DNA of 64,000 nt from Combretum micranthum. Its lineage: Eukaryota > Streptophyta > Magnoliopsida > Myrtales > Combretaceae. The position numbers and the translations under genes were made by a program. The notes beneath the pieces are model-generated. The model ran no database searches, was not told the origin of the DNA, and saw only the letters and a list, made by a program, of their open reading frames with translations. Where the stretch lies: positions 186,001 through 250,000 of the forward strand of contig JAMXBD010001097.1 in the NCBI GenBank assembly GCA_024138025.1. Reading direction: 5' to 3'. Shown piece after piece: positions 1 through 11,237 of the stretch. Numbering within the stretch: the stretch's first letter is position 1; each line of letters starts with the position of its first letter.

Positions 1-626
1 ATAGTTAAAAAATTATATTATTTTATAATATATATCTAAAGGTTGGGGCTCTTACCATTTTTTGAAACCATAATGAACAAAATTATCTTATATATACTTG
101 ATAGTGTTTTTAATTCACAATTAGTGGGATTATGCATATTAAGATAAATATAAAGAGACAAATTACACCGAAAGGTCATAACGTTTGGGGATAATATCAT
201 TTAAGGTCCCATTGATATCTATGAATAGGAGAAATATTTAATTAAGAATAAAAAAAATAACACTTTTTCAAATGTTGAGACCTTAAATGAACTTACTCCC
301 AATATTGGGACATTCTAGTATAATTTACTTTAAACATAAAGAGTGTCAATCGACCACTATTTTCATGAGCAATTGCAAAAGGAAAGTGCGATAGAGGATA
401 TGGTGAAAACCATCAAGATACAATTATTTGTAAATACATAAATCATTAAATAGATATAAGACACCAAAAGTCCCTCTAATTTTAATATATTTGATAATAA
501 TATCATTCTTTTCCTACATCAGTAGTTATACTAAAAATTATTCCTTCTATTTGAATAAAATCATTGTTTTAAATTGATTTATTAAAATAAATTATTCACC
601 AAACTAATATCAGATATAGTCAAGTA
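1..626. other. AT-rich non-coding DNA at left edge
   Basis: No open frame or recognisable RNA gene was seen on either strand. The only structured part is the MITE at 159-335, listed separately. The rest is low-complexity AT-rich DNA typical of plant intergenic space. Confidence 0.6.
159..335. mobile_element. Mutator-like MITE, about 177 bp
   Basis: The left end (AAATTACACCGAAAGGTC) and the reverse complement of the right end (TAAATTATACTAGAATGTCC) are similar, giving imperfect terminal inverted repeats. The flanks are ATAAAGAGA (150-158) and ATAAAGAGT (336-344), a 9-base direct repeat with one mismatch, as expected for Mutator-like transposition. There is no coding capacity, so movement would need a transposase supplied in trans. 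It is related to the MITE at 33804-34133, which has the same kind of termini. The exact ends are uncertain by a few bases. Confidence 0.6.
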
Positions 627-679
627 GTTATAAGTTTGTTTTATAATTATGATGTAAGTTTTCATCATCGCCACCACCA

Positions 680-731
680 TTATGATGATTATTATTATTA
701 TTATTATTATTATCATCATCATCATCATCAT
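680..731. repeat. AAT/ATC trinucleotide microsatellite
   Basis: A run of ATT units passes into ATC units directly beside the 5' LTR of the copia element. On the minus strand it reads as runs of Asp and Asn codons, a product of the repeat and not a gene. The copia target site (ATCAT) lies inside it. Confidence 0.9.
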
Positions 732-967
732 TGTTGAGGATTCTTTGCCTTAATCTAAGGTGTACCATAAATGCATTCTTTGACTCCCAATTAAATGCAC
801 TTTTTGACCAATCATTTATAGCAGTTTGAATGGATGATTCTTTCATTTATTTTGTAATCAATATTTATGTATATTTATTCTGTTATACCATCTGTAAATT
901 ATATATATATATATATATATGAAAGGTTCTCACCACAAAATTGTGTGGTGGTTTCAAAGCACTTTCA
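732..967 (+). repeat. copia 5' LTR
   Basis: 236 bases, beginning TGTTGAGG and ending CTTTCA. It matches 5102-5343 closely, with a few substitutions and a different length of the internal TA run near 900-920. That TA run could serve as the TATA region. The end contains CACCACAAAATTGTGTGGTG, an inverted repeat also present in the 3' LTR. Confidence 0.9.
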
Positions 968-978
968 TGGTATCAGAG
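968..978 (+). other. Primer-binding site, initiator Met tRNA
   Basis: TGGTATCAGAG directly follows the 5' LTR. It is complementary to the 3' end of plant initiator-methionine tRNA, the usual copia primer. Confidence 0.85.
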
Positions 979-1010
979 TATAATTAGGATTAACATCCCT
1001 CGATCCCCAA

Positions 1011-1930
1011 ATGGCCTTTGATTCTTCTCCTACCCTCCTTCCCTTCAACACCATGGTTCACATGGTTACAATCAAACTCTCCTCCTCTAACTATCTCTTA
1101 TGGAAGAGCCAACTTCTTCCTCTTCTTGAGAGCCAAGGTCTATTGGGTCATGTGGATGGTACCCTTGAGTCGCCACCTCCATTTAATCCTCCTACCTCTT
1201 CAACACCAAATGCCAAAAACTTGGCATGGAAAGCCACCGATCAATGTCTCCTAAGCCTTCTCTTCTCCTCTCTCACAAAGGAAGCCATGGCTGAAGCCGT
1301 CGGCCTCTCTACATCCCACGAGGTCCAGACCGCTCTCGAAAATACCTTCAGCCACCGCTCCAAAGCCCGAGAAATATGCCTCAAAGATGACCTCCAATTG
1401 ATGAAGCGCGACACTCGTCCAGTCACTGCCTATGCCCGTGGCTTCAAGACCGTTTGCGATCAACTTCATGCCATTGGTCACTTTGTTGATGAAACTGACA
1501 AAGTTCACTGGTTTCTTCGTGGTCTCGGATCCGATTTTTCTAGTTTCTCTATTGTCCAGATGGCACAAATGCCTCTTCCTTGCTTCCCGGATCTTGTATC
1601 AAAGGCTGAGAGTTTTGAACTCTTTCAAAAATCTCTTGAGACTTCGACACCTTCAGTTGCAGCGTCCACCGCTCATTGAGGATCTTCTCAACGCGGGGGT
1701 GGACGCTATCGCTTTAGACATAGCCGTAGAAATGGTCGTGCCCAACCTACTCAAGGTCGTCATCCACCACGGTGTCAGATCTGCCGCTTGGAAGGCCACT
1801 ATGCTAATCGGTGCAGGTAACGCTATGATCGGCATCAACATGACCAATCAGCACAACTTGCCGAATCCTTCACCGCTTCATGCTCTATGTCTGGAAGTGA
1901 CGCTTCCGACTGGTTCTTGGACATAGGAGC
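1011..1930 (+). pseudogene. copia gag, frameshifted
   Basis: The frame from ATG 1011 encodes a copia Gag of the UBN2/DUF4219 type. It has the early KLSSSNYLLWKSQLLPLLE block, which aligns with the usual L-x-x-x-N-Y-x-x-W motif, and a helical core to about residue 215. The frame closes at 1677. Coding similarity continues in another frame with a CCHC zinc knuckle, CQICRLEGHYANRC, near 1770-1815. This would form the particle and bind element RNA in the cytoplasm. It then meets the protease start (DWFLD near 1910), where another one-base loss occurs at about 1928 before AHMT. No intact Gag-protease product is possible from this copy. Confidence 0.85.
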
Positions 1931-4900
1931 TTGGCCCATATGACTCCAGCTTCCTCCACTTTAGACCAATCCACTAACTACACGGGTAACGATTGTCTGA
2001 TTGTCGGAAATGGTGCGTCTCTATCCATTACCCACACTAGTCAAATTTCTCCTTCCCCAAATCTTCATCTGTTAGACGTTTTAGTTGTCCCTTACCTCAC
2101 AATTTTTTTTTTTTGTCCATTAGTAAATTAACACATGATTTTCCGTTATCCGTTACTATTACTAATGATTTTTTCACTGTTCAGAATCGTTAAACGGGAC
2201 GGGTGGTGGCAACCAATAAACGAGATGGAGGCTTATATATGCTAGAGCATGAACATTCCGCTTTTATTTCTGTCCTTAAAAATAAATCTCTTCATGCTTC
2301 ATATGAATTATGGCATGCTCACCTTGGACATGTAAACCATTATGTTATTTCCTTTTTAAATAAAAAAGGACAGCTTCATCTTACTTCTTTATTACCATCT
2401 CCTATATTATGTGATACATGCCAACTTGCAAAAAATCATCGTTTGCCTTATTCTCGTAATAAGCATCGATCATCTAATGTTTTAGATCTTATTCATTGTG
2501 ATATATGGGGTCCTTCACCCGTAAAATCAAATTTGGGTTTTGCCTACTATGTTTAATTTATTGATGATTATTCTCGTTTCATTTGGCTTTATCCATTAAA
2601 ATTCAAATATGACTTTTATGATAATTTTATCCAATTTCAAAAATTTGTGGAAAATCAACATTTTGCTTGTATAAAAATATTTCAAAGTGACGGTGGTGCA
2701 GAATTTATTAGCAATTGCTTTAAAACTCATCTTCATACTTTTGGCATTCATCATCAACTTTTCTGTCCATATACTCTTGCCCAAAAACGGTCATGCAGAA
2801 AGAAAACACCGTCATGTGACTGAAACCGGTTTGGCCCTGCTTTTCCATTCTTACACTCCCCCTCACTTTTGGGTTGACACCTTTAGCTGCGGCCTACATC
2901 ATCAACCGTTTACCAACACCACTTCTTGGAGGAAAGTCTCCCTTGGAGCTTCTATACGGTTCTTCGAATTATCAAACTTTTCATCCATTTGGTTGTCGTG
3001 TTTATCCTTGTTTACGTGATTATATGTCTAACAAATTTTCCCCCCGCAGTATTCCTTGCATTTTTATGGGTTACAGCCCCTCTTATAAAGGGTTCCGTTG
3101 TCTTGACTCAACCACCTCTAGAATCTATTTCATTCGACATGCTCAATTTGATGAGACTCACTTTCCCTTCCTCAATACCTCCCAGGCTCAATCCATATCA
3201 TCCCTTCATTTTTCAAATTTTCTAGAACCAAGTCTTCTCCCTATAACTGCGCCCTATCCCCAGCACGTTACACAATCCAAATCTAACTTGTGTGGTCTTT
3301 GTACTGATCCAGTGAATGAGTCTTTGCATGCTAATAATTCTCTTGCAGGTCCATCTTTGCCACCCTCAGATCCTAGCTTCGATTCTCTTGAGCTCCCTAC
3401 CGAGCTGCCTATTCCTGCTTCTACTGCGACTACTTCGATGGCCTCTCATTCCATGATTACTCGAGCAAAAGCTGGTATTTTCAAACCTTGCCACCCAACA
3501 AATCTTGCTCTCTTGGGCTCCTCTAGTCTTCTCTCTACCCTCCTTGCATCCACCGAGCCCAAAGGATTCAAATTTGCAGCTAAGAATCTTGCTTGGCTCA
3601 CTGCTATGGATGAAGAAGTTCAAGCCCTGCAAAATAATCGTACTTGGATTTTGGTCCCTCGACCTGCCAACACCAACATTGTGGGCTCTAAATGGGTGTT
3701 TCGAACCAAATACTTGCCTAATGGATCCATTGAGAGCTTCAAAGCCCGCCTTATTGCCAAAGGCTATACACAGGTACCTGGTCTCGACTATACTGATACT
3801 TTTAGCTCGGTTATCAAGGCTACTACTGTTCGTGTTGTACTCTCTCTTACTGTGACCAACAAATGGCCTCTCCACCAACTTGATGTGAAGAATGCGTTTC
3901 TTAATGGTCATCTTACTGAACCTATATTTATGGAATAGCCTCCCGGGTATATTGACCCTCGCTTTTCCAATCATGTTTGTCAGTTGAAGAAAGCTCTTTA
4001 TGGTCTCAAACAAGCTCCTCGTTCCTAGTTTCAATGACTTAGCTCTTTTCTTATTCAACTTGGTTTTTATTCCAGTCGTGCCAACACATCACTTTTTTTC
4101 TTTCACAAGCAGTCTAACATTATTTATTTGCTCCTTTATGTTGATGACATCATTATTACAGGTAACAACTCTTCTCTTCTTGATAGATTTATTCGTAAGA
4201 TTCATTCTAAGTTTGCTACTAAGGATTTGGGTTCTCTTAGTTACTTTCTTGGTCTAGAAGCTACATCCACCACTAATGGTCTATTTATTAGTCAACTCAA
4301 ATATGCACGGGATATTCTCACACGAGCTCAGTTACTTAACAGCAAGCCTGTTCACACCCCTATGGTTGTCTCTCAACACCTATCTTCTGATGGTCCTCTG
4401 TTTTCGGATCCCACTTTTTACCTCTCTCTAGTTGGTGCTCTATAGTATTTAACTATCACGCGTCCCGATATTGCTTACACCGTAAACTTTGTCAGTCAAT
4501 TTCTGCACTCTCCAACTGAAGACCATTTTCTTGATGTGAAACGCATTCTTCGCTATGTTAAGGGCACACTATATTTTGGCCTCACTTTCAGTCCATCTGC
4601 TGCTCCTAGTGCTTTAGTTGCTTACTCTGATGCCGACTGGACAAGATGTCCTGACACTCGTCGCTCTACTTCTAGTTATTCTATTTTTCTTGGCAACAAC
4701 TTGGTTTCTTGGAGTGCCAAGAAGCAACCTGCTATTTCTCGTTCAAGCTGTAAGTCTCAGTATCGTGCCCTCGCTCTCACTGCCGCTGAACTTCTTTGGC
4801 TCACGCATCTTTTTTGTGACCTTAAAATTTCTCTTCCACAGCAGTCTGTTCTTCTCTGTGACAACAAAAGTGCAATTTTTATGAGTTCTAACCCCATCTC

Positions 4901-5045
4901 TCACAAGCAAGCCAAGCATGTCAAGTTAGACTACCATTTTCTTCGTGTACTTGTTATTGATGGTAAACTTTGCACTCAGTATGTGTCCTCTTACTTACAG
5001 ATTGCCGATATCTTCACCAAAAGTATATCTCGGCCTCTTTTTTAA
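1931..5045 (+). pseudogene. copia pol (protease, integrase, RT, RNase H), broken
   Basis: Domains in order are a protease remnant (AHMTPASSTLD, from 1931), the GAG-pre-integrase zinc region (HAHLGHVN...CDTCQLAK, about 2310-2440), the integrase core (DIWGP; FQSDGGAEF; NGHAERKHRH) to about 2850, RT (WVFRTKYLPNG, LHQLDVKNAFLNGHL, YVDD near 4136-4148) and RNase H (VAYSDADWTRCPDTRRSTS, LLCDNKSAI, KHVKLDYHFLR) to TAA 5043. Frame changes occur near 2190, 2790 and 2880, and stops near 2554, 3936, 4026 and 4443. Most stops fit a single C-to-T or G-to-A change. The protein would have reverse-transcribed and integrated the element; this copy can only move if helped in trans. Confidence 0.9.
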
Positions 5046-5091
5046 TTTTTTCGCTCCAAGCTTCACGTCTGCTCAAATCCGATGCTTAGCT

Positions 5092-5101
5092 TGCTGGGGA
5101 G
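5092..5101 (+). other. copia polypurine tract
   Basis: TGCTGGGGAG directly precedes the 3' LTR, the place where plus-strand DNA synthesis is primed. Confidence 0.65.
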
Positions 5102-5343
5102 TGTTGAGGATTCTCTGCCTTATTCTAAGGCATACCATAAATGCATTCTTTGACCCTCAATTAAATGCACCCTTTGACCAATCATTTATAGGAGTTTGAA
5201 TAGCTGATTCTTTCATTTATTTTGTAATCAATATTTATGTGTATTTATTTTCTTATACCATCTGTAAACATATATATAATATATATATATAGATATGAAA
5301 GGCTCTCACCACAAAATTGTGTGGTGGTTTCAAAACACTTTCA
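5102..5343 (+). repeat. copia 3' LTR
   Basis: 242 bases matching 732-967, starting TGTTGAGG and ending CACTTTCA. It is followed by ATCAT at 5344-5348, the target duplication. Scattered substitutions and a longer TA run distinguish it from the 5' copy, so the insertion is not very recent. Confidence 0.9.
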
Positions 5344-5348
5344 ATCAT

Positions 5349-5631
5349 CACCACTGTGATTTGATCAAATTTAAAAATCATAGGGCTTCTTAATATAATT
5401 TACCATTATCTATGTTTTTTCTTTATTTAGCTGGTATTTTCAATTATTTCGATAGCTATCAATGTATTTTAATTAAATATAACTTATGTATGTACCCATG
5501 AGTTCATTTCATTTTTTAGTCACATCCAAATTTGTGTCTCATGTCACATAGAGTTGAGCAAAGAAGCAAGGAGTTACTTTTCTTTCCTTTTTTTTTTTTT
5601 TTTTTTAAAAATGGGGTTCTAATTGTGGCAG
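5349..5631. other. Non-coding, ends in a splice-acceptor region
   Basis: No gene is seen. The last part has a long T run (about 5588-5606) followed by TTCTAATTGTGGCAG, a good plant 3' splice site ending at 5631. This stretch is therefore probably the 3' part of an NB-LRR intron that was extended by the copia insertion. Confidence 0.55.
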
Positions 5632-7347
5632 ATCGAATTCCCTACAATGGTGTCAATGGTGATTATGAATATGGAGAATCTGACGAAATTATGGCACATT
5701 AGTGAAGAAGGTACTGATTCAGAATGCTCATCAGAAGCATTTTGCAAGCTCAAGAAGCTGAAAGTCGATGAATGCGGCGGTCTTTTGACAGTCTTTCCAG
5801 TTAAAATGACCAGAGCATTTCACAATATGGAGGAATTAATTGTTGCGCACTGCAAATCTCTTGAAAGTGTTTTTGAATCCACAGAGTCTAGCAACTTTAA
5901 TCACGTGGTTTCGTCAACGACTTTTGAATTGAGAATGTTAGAGCTAAAGCATCTCCCTCAAATGAAGCATGTGTGGAATGTCGAGGATGCTAGATGGGTT
6001 CATCTGTCCTTTAAGAAGCTTCTTTCCATCGATATAAATGATTGTCACAGCCTCATACATCTCTTCCCAGCTTCATTTGCCAAAAATCTACACCAACTGT
6101 ATCGCCTTATAATCGAGGATTGTAAGGGAATGGAAGAAATTGTTTGGAATGAAGAAAGTGCTCATCAGCAGTCCCTGTCTACGCCACCAGAGTCCTCTGA
6201 CTTTACCCTTGGTATGCATTCCTTGAAATGGCCATCACTGGAGAGACTATGCATCAAAAGATGTCCTAAATCGAAAATATTGGCATCGGTTCTAAGAAGG
6301 AATAAGGATGTTACTAACATTGATGGCCTTCTCAAGGTAAACATAATATATTTGAGCATTTATCTATCCTATAAAAATGGTTAGTTTTGAAAGCTTAAAC
6401 TACAATTAGATATATCTGAGAAAGAAATTGTCTATCGTAAGTTGATTTTAAAGAGTATAATTAGGAATATTTATCATATTTTACTCATGAAAGGACTTTT
6501 TCGCTTACTTATTAGAGAAATGAGACTTTCTAGAGTCTTGATAAGGCAGAACCAAGTGACTTCTTTCCATTCATCTTATTTTTGCAATGACCAGGTCAGC
6601 ATTCCCAAGTTGGAGAGGATGTTTACTGATGCTAGCACGCTAGAGAATAACCAGTTTCTAGATGAGATCTATGCTAACCCGACATTCTTGTGTTTAATGA
6701 ATACCGAAAATCAAGCATGGGTCAAAAGTATTCCATGGTCATTGCTTCTTGATAGATTTCCTAATATACAGACCTTTATGATATGGAAAAGTGACTCGAA
6801 AGAGATATTTCCTTCAGAAAAGGAGAATGTGGGTGCTGCAAGAATTCTTGATGTAGTTAAAGACCTACTTATCAGAGAGTGTCATCACCTAACAATCTTA
6901 CCCCCATTCCTGGCTCTATTCCATAACTTAACACAGTTAGTGGTCATTAGATGCGACGGATTACAATATCTGGTGACATCTTCTGCATCCAGAAGCTTGA
7001 TGCAACTTGCTCATTTGGAGATAGGTGAATGCAACAACTTAGAAGAGATAATAACACATGATTGTGAGGAGAATGAGAATAAAGCAAAACATGATGATGA
7101 TATGATCTCCTTTCCCCACCTTACAACACTATGTCTGTATGATTTACCAATTCTTCGAAGCTTCTCTTCTACAAGTTGCAAGTTCAATTTTCCTTCCTTT
7201 ATAAGTCTTCACATGAGGAAACTTCCCAAGATGGATGTCTTCTGTGAAGGAGAACTCATTTCCCCGTATAAGCATAGAATTACAAGGAATGTAAGAGCAC
7301 TACATAACCAAGAAATTGATTGGTGGTGCATACACCCAGGAACTTGA
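5632..7347 (+). CDS. LRR exons of a CC-NB-LRR disease resistance gene, partial
   Basis: Two exons read in one frame. Exon 1 is 5632-6336, opening after an acceptor at 5631 and ending at a GTAAAC donor. The intron is 6337-6594, ending TTTGCAATGACCAG. Exon 2 is 6595-7347, with stop TGA at 7345. The product has irregular leucine-rich repeats with blocks such as CHSLIHLFPASFAKNLHQL, CKGMEEIVW and CNNLEEIITH. These are typical of the C-terminal LRRs of RPS2/RPS5-like intracellular immune receptors, which sense pathogen effectors. The P-loop, ARC domains and coiled coil are absent from the window. Either the 5' exons lie further left beyond the copia insertion, or this is a gene fragment. Both visible exons are open, and no start codon is expected here. 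Family call is strong; functional status is unknown. Confidence 0.85.
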
Positions 7348-10300
7348 AAGACAATAAATGGGGAAGAAAAAAACGGGGTGAAGGTTTGACCACTCAATGT
7401 CATCTTTTTCTCTGATGCTCGTTCTGCCTCATGGATTACCAAGTAAGCATCCTCTCTTTTCTTTTATTTTTATATAGAAAATGTTATCCTTAAAAGAAGG
7501 ACGCTAAAAAAGTTTTTCTTATTATTAATTGAGTTTTTTTATTTTTCTTAATTCACTGAAATTTTTCTTTGCATTTTATCTTAATTCTTATTGTAATAAT
7601 AGCTACTTTTCAGAACAGTAGTTGGCTTTGCAGCCTTTTGTGAATGCTCACATTTGTGCATTTGATGGTTAGGAGGTTGTGCAGATTCTGGGAAATGCTT
7701 GAAGTCTCAAAACTGTTTTATGGATGTTTTCTAGTCATGGTTATCTTCTTACGGATGCGGTGGCCACCATCCTTTTAGTTAGCATCGTATGTTTCACTTT
7801 CTAAGTGTTCGTTTTATTTTTATTTGCTTGAGCTTATTGTCCAATAATAAAGAGTAGGTTAAACTGAAAAAAAAAAAAGCAGAGTTTGTTGCATTATGCT
7901 CCCTTTAATGTTGTGTGTTCCATTGAAATAACTGTTTACTTTGTAACATCGGTGACAGTGAGACTTGAATATGTTGTTGCCGACCATCTGTGTATGGAAT
8001 AAATTCAAGGCTGTTAAATCTGTGAAAATTAGCCTTATATGCTAACGTTGTTTGCTATAGAAATGTCAATGTTCGACTAAGAAATTATTAATTTTCTGCA
8101 GTTATTTTTTCTTCAATATAAATAAATATATATATATATTCCTTGAAAACTCGTCTAAGGGTGATTTATTAATTGCATAGATCTCTATATACTATTTCTA
8201 ATTTTTTCTCTAGTTGTTCCGTATCTTATTCATAATCAGACTATAGTGTCTACTAATTGGCTCAGAGTTCTACGCTTAAATTTGCAACAGTGATTGAGCA
8301 TAAATATATGCAGCAACGTCGAAAGAGTTTAATAATGAAGGCAAGAAAAAGCCTTGTTTTCTTATAGAAGAAATCGTTCTGTGGCCAAATTGCCCAGCTG
8401 CTAGAATAGATAATTTGAAATGTATGACCGTCAACGACTATTTAGAGCATTTATGGTGGTCATGTTTATTTTAGATAATTATTTGTTGGTATATGATCTA
8501 TATTCCCAGCAAGTAGATGATAGGCTCATTACTGGAAAAGGTATATGTTTAAAATTTTAATTGAAAAAAAGAAGTTTCAATTAGTGAAGATACAATTCAC
8601 TGACCAATTTGAAATGAATGATTTGAAAGTAATAAAAACATTTTGGGCATGGAGCTCCTAGGAATAAGGAATATATCACCTACAAAAGTTACCTTGAGAA
8701 ATTTAAATTGTTTTGGCATGAAAAACAGTAAATCTATTAGTTTGCTCATCTAAAGCATTCCGCGGTCCTATATTTGGATCTATTTGAATTGTTTGATTTT
8801 TATTTATATCTTATTTGTGTTTTAACATCTGTATTTTATATGTATTTGATCTATTTATGCATAAAAATATCTACTGTATTTGACAAACAGTCTGTTTGAA
8901 AATGATAAAAGTAAGATGCTAAAACAACCTAAAAACAATGAACCAAACAAAATAGATAAAGCAATTGGAGATATAATGCATATTTGTTGAGGTGTTGACT
9001 TGTAGCCTTAGTTACTTGAGCTTACTGCAGGCCTTGTTGTAGAGGATAGCTGCTGTATCTTATAAATACATTTTTCTGTATTATATTTTAGCACTTAAAA
9101 ATAGATAATACCCAAATTTTCTTCGAAACAGCTTTTACTCCTTTGTTTTCTTCTTCCCTTTGATGGACACTTCATGCAAATTGGTTAATTCTCACAATAT
9201 TCCAATCACTCAAGTATAGTCTTGCGATCATCGACTTGTAACATGGTGTCACCACGGATGTACACATGAAATCTCAGGTTTAAGGCCTATCCTACTGGGC
9301 TACTTTTTATAGTTTACAAGCATAATAAAGAATTTTGATTCATGCAATTAGCAAATCATATGCAATAAATCGTAAGATTTAGACTCAAAATAAATCAACT
9401 ATAGAGAAAATTTTGAGAGAGTATATATATCCTATTGGAAGGGATTCAATAAAAATCAATGTTTTCAGAAACCGGATCGGAGTTTGACCTAAATGTACTA
9501 GGGGTCAAAGATTAAGGGGTCGAATCAGGTTCCACCGGAGGTCGAATCGGGATCGGTAAAAGATAAAAGTTTGAGTTATATTTAATAATGAAAGACAAAT
9601 AAAAATAAATTATATAATTAAATCTATTATTAATTAATTTCATTAGTCTAAACCACCTATATATTCTCCATCCTACATGTTAATTATTCCAAACATCCAA
9701 TCCTTTGTTTTAACCATTATATATATTGTTTAATTTTTTACTTTAATAATTAAAAAGCCAATCATTCCCTTTGTGTACATGTCCTCTCAAACTATCAGTT
9801 AAGGATTTAAATATAATATATATAAGACTTTGTAATATTGAATAATGTATGTATATTAAAAAGTGAAAACTTTTTTCATTTAATTTTCAAAATCCTTTCC
9901 TTTTAATTAATAAAGTAAATTATAAAATAATCCTTTATTTTTGTTTCCTTTGTGTTTAGTTTTTCTTTACATAAATATATGTATTTGAAATTGATTGCTT
10001 TAAATCTTAGGATCTTAAAAAATATATGTTTAAATTTGAATGACATTTTTTATACATGATAAAAATGATAATAAAATATTACTTTAAACTTTTGAAAAAG
10101 AGAAAGAACTCTTAATTTTTATTTATCCTTCAATTAAAGACACATGGCCTCTAACTTTTTCTTTCTTTTTAATGAAAAGGGTTTGGAACACATAGAAGGG
10201 CTAAAAAAATAAACATCAAATGAGTAAATTTATTTAGAATTAACCTAATTAGTTTATTAATTTATCGGATGTATTGAATATATATGTTCATTTTAGACTA

Positions 10301-11232
10301 ATGGGTTTGGCTACTTGTTAGTTAGTCGAGTAAAAGGCACCATACAAATCAAAACTATAATTGCAATTAGATGTTTAAAAAACAAATCATGCAAAACTGT
10401 GAGCGTCAGTGGAAGTATAATTCCCAAAACAATAAAGCAAATATCACAGTAATAATTACTTAAGCCGTCGATTTTAAAATATTGATGTAAAAAGATTAGA
10501 TGGAGTCATTTTTATAGGCATGGAAAATATCTACACTTGTGAACCTAATTGGCAAACATCATTCAATCATAAGAGGGACTATCTTTATTAATTAATCAAG
10601 CCCTAACATTGCTTTTCTTTCCAACCAAGAAAAGACCCTCCCTCATCCTCTGTTGCGGGACTTAGTACATGTAACAAAAATTAAATAGCAAGAGCTCCAG
10701 CCGAGAAAATGGATGAACAGGTACTCCAACCTTCTTGATCAAAGTACTAGATTCGTCTTCCAACATATCATGAATTTTACCTAAATAGAAAGTATCTTAC
10801 GCATTGCTAAACAATAGATTGTGAGGGTGCCCTGCTTTTTTTTTTTTCTTTAGCGAAATGACCATAACGAGAGTCCAATCGGTGGAAGAATTCACCATAA
10901 CACCACCCTCAACAATGCATGGTCATGAATACAATATGAGTGAAGATTATAGAGATGGAAGTTTACATGCAAGGTGGTGATGAAAACAACTTTACCTTTT
11001 AGGAAATCAACACCGCTTCTACTTCTATGGGTTTGTGAAATTTGTACACAGTAGCAGCAATGAAGGGAGAGAGGACCTAGCCAAATACTAGGAAACAACA
11101 AATTTGTTTTTGTTTTATCTGTTAAAGTGCAGTTGGACTTGAATGACCCGCTTGGGTCAATTGGGTCACGATTGAACTAGTTGGCTTGTCCGAGTTTAGC
11201 TGGTTCAACCAAAAAACGGTCTGATTGTAGGA
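7348..11232. other. AT-rich intergenic DNA
   Basis: No convincing gene is seen in 3.9 kb. The first part may be the 3' UTR of the NB-LRR gene; AATAAA-like signals occur near 7846 and 7999. Two short GC-richer patches with repeated GGTCGAATCGG-like and GGTTCAACC-like text lie near 9470-9560 and 11130-11230. They look like worn ends of an unidentified repeat. The short minus-strand frame at 10892-11101 has no recognisable content. Confidence 0.5.
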
Positions 11233-11237
11233 ATCGG

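Larger units (their letters stand above)
732..5343 (+). mobile_element. Ty1/copia LTR retrotransposon, complete structure, decayed coding
   Basis: Two direct LTRs (732-967 and 5102-5343) start TGTTGAGGATTC and end ACTTTCA. They enclose a primer-binding site, gag, protease remnant, integrase, reverse transcriptase, RNase H and a polypurine tract, in the copia order with integrase before RT. A 5-base target duplication, ATCAT, lies at 727-731 and 5344-5348. The coding region has several stops and frameshifts, so this copy cannot make its own polyprotein. It sits about 290 bases upstream of the NB-LRR exon at 5632. Domain content fits the Ale-type copia lineages, but the lineage call is inference. 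Confidence 0.93.

Noticed and set aside
628..846. Minus-strand frame rich in Asp, Asn and His
   Set aside because: It is the translation of the trinucleotide microsatellite and runs into the copia LTR.
9230..9560. Possible tRNA-like or pararetrovirus-like patch
   Set aside because: No cloverleaf or coding motif could be supported.
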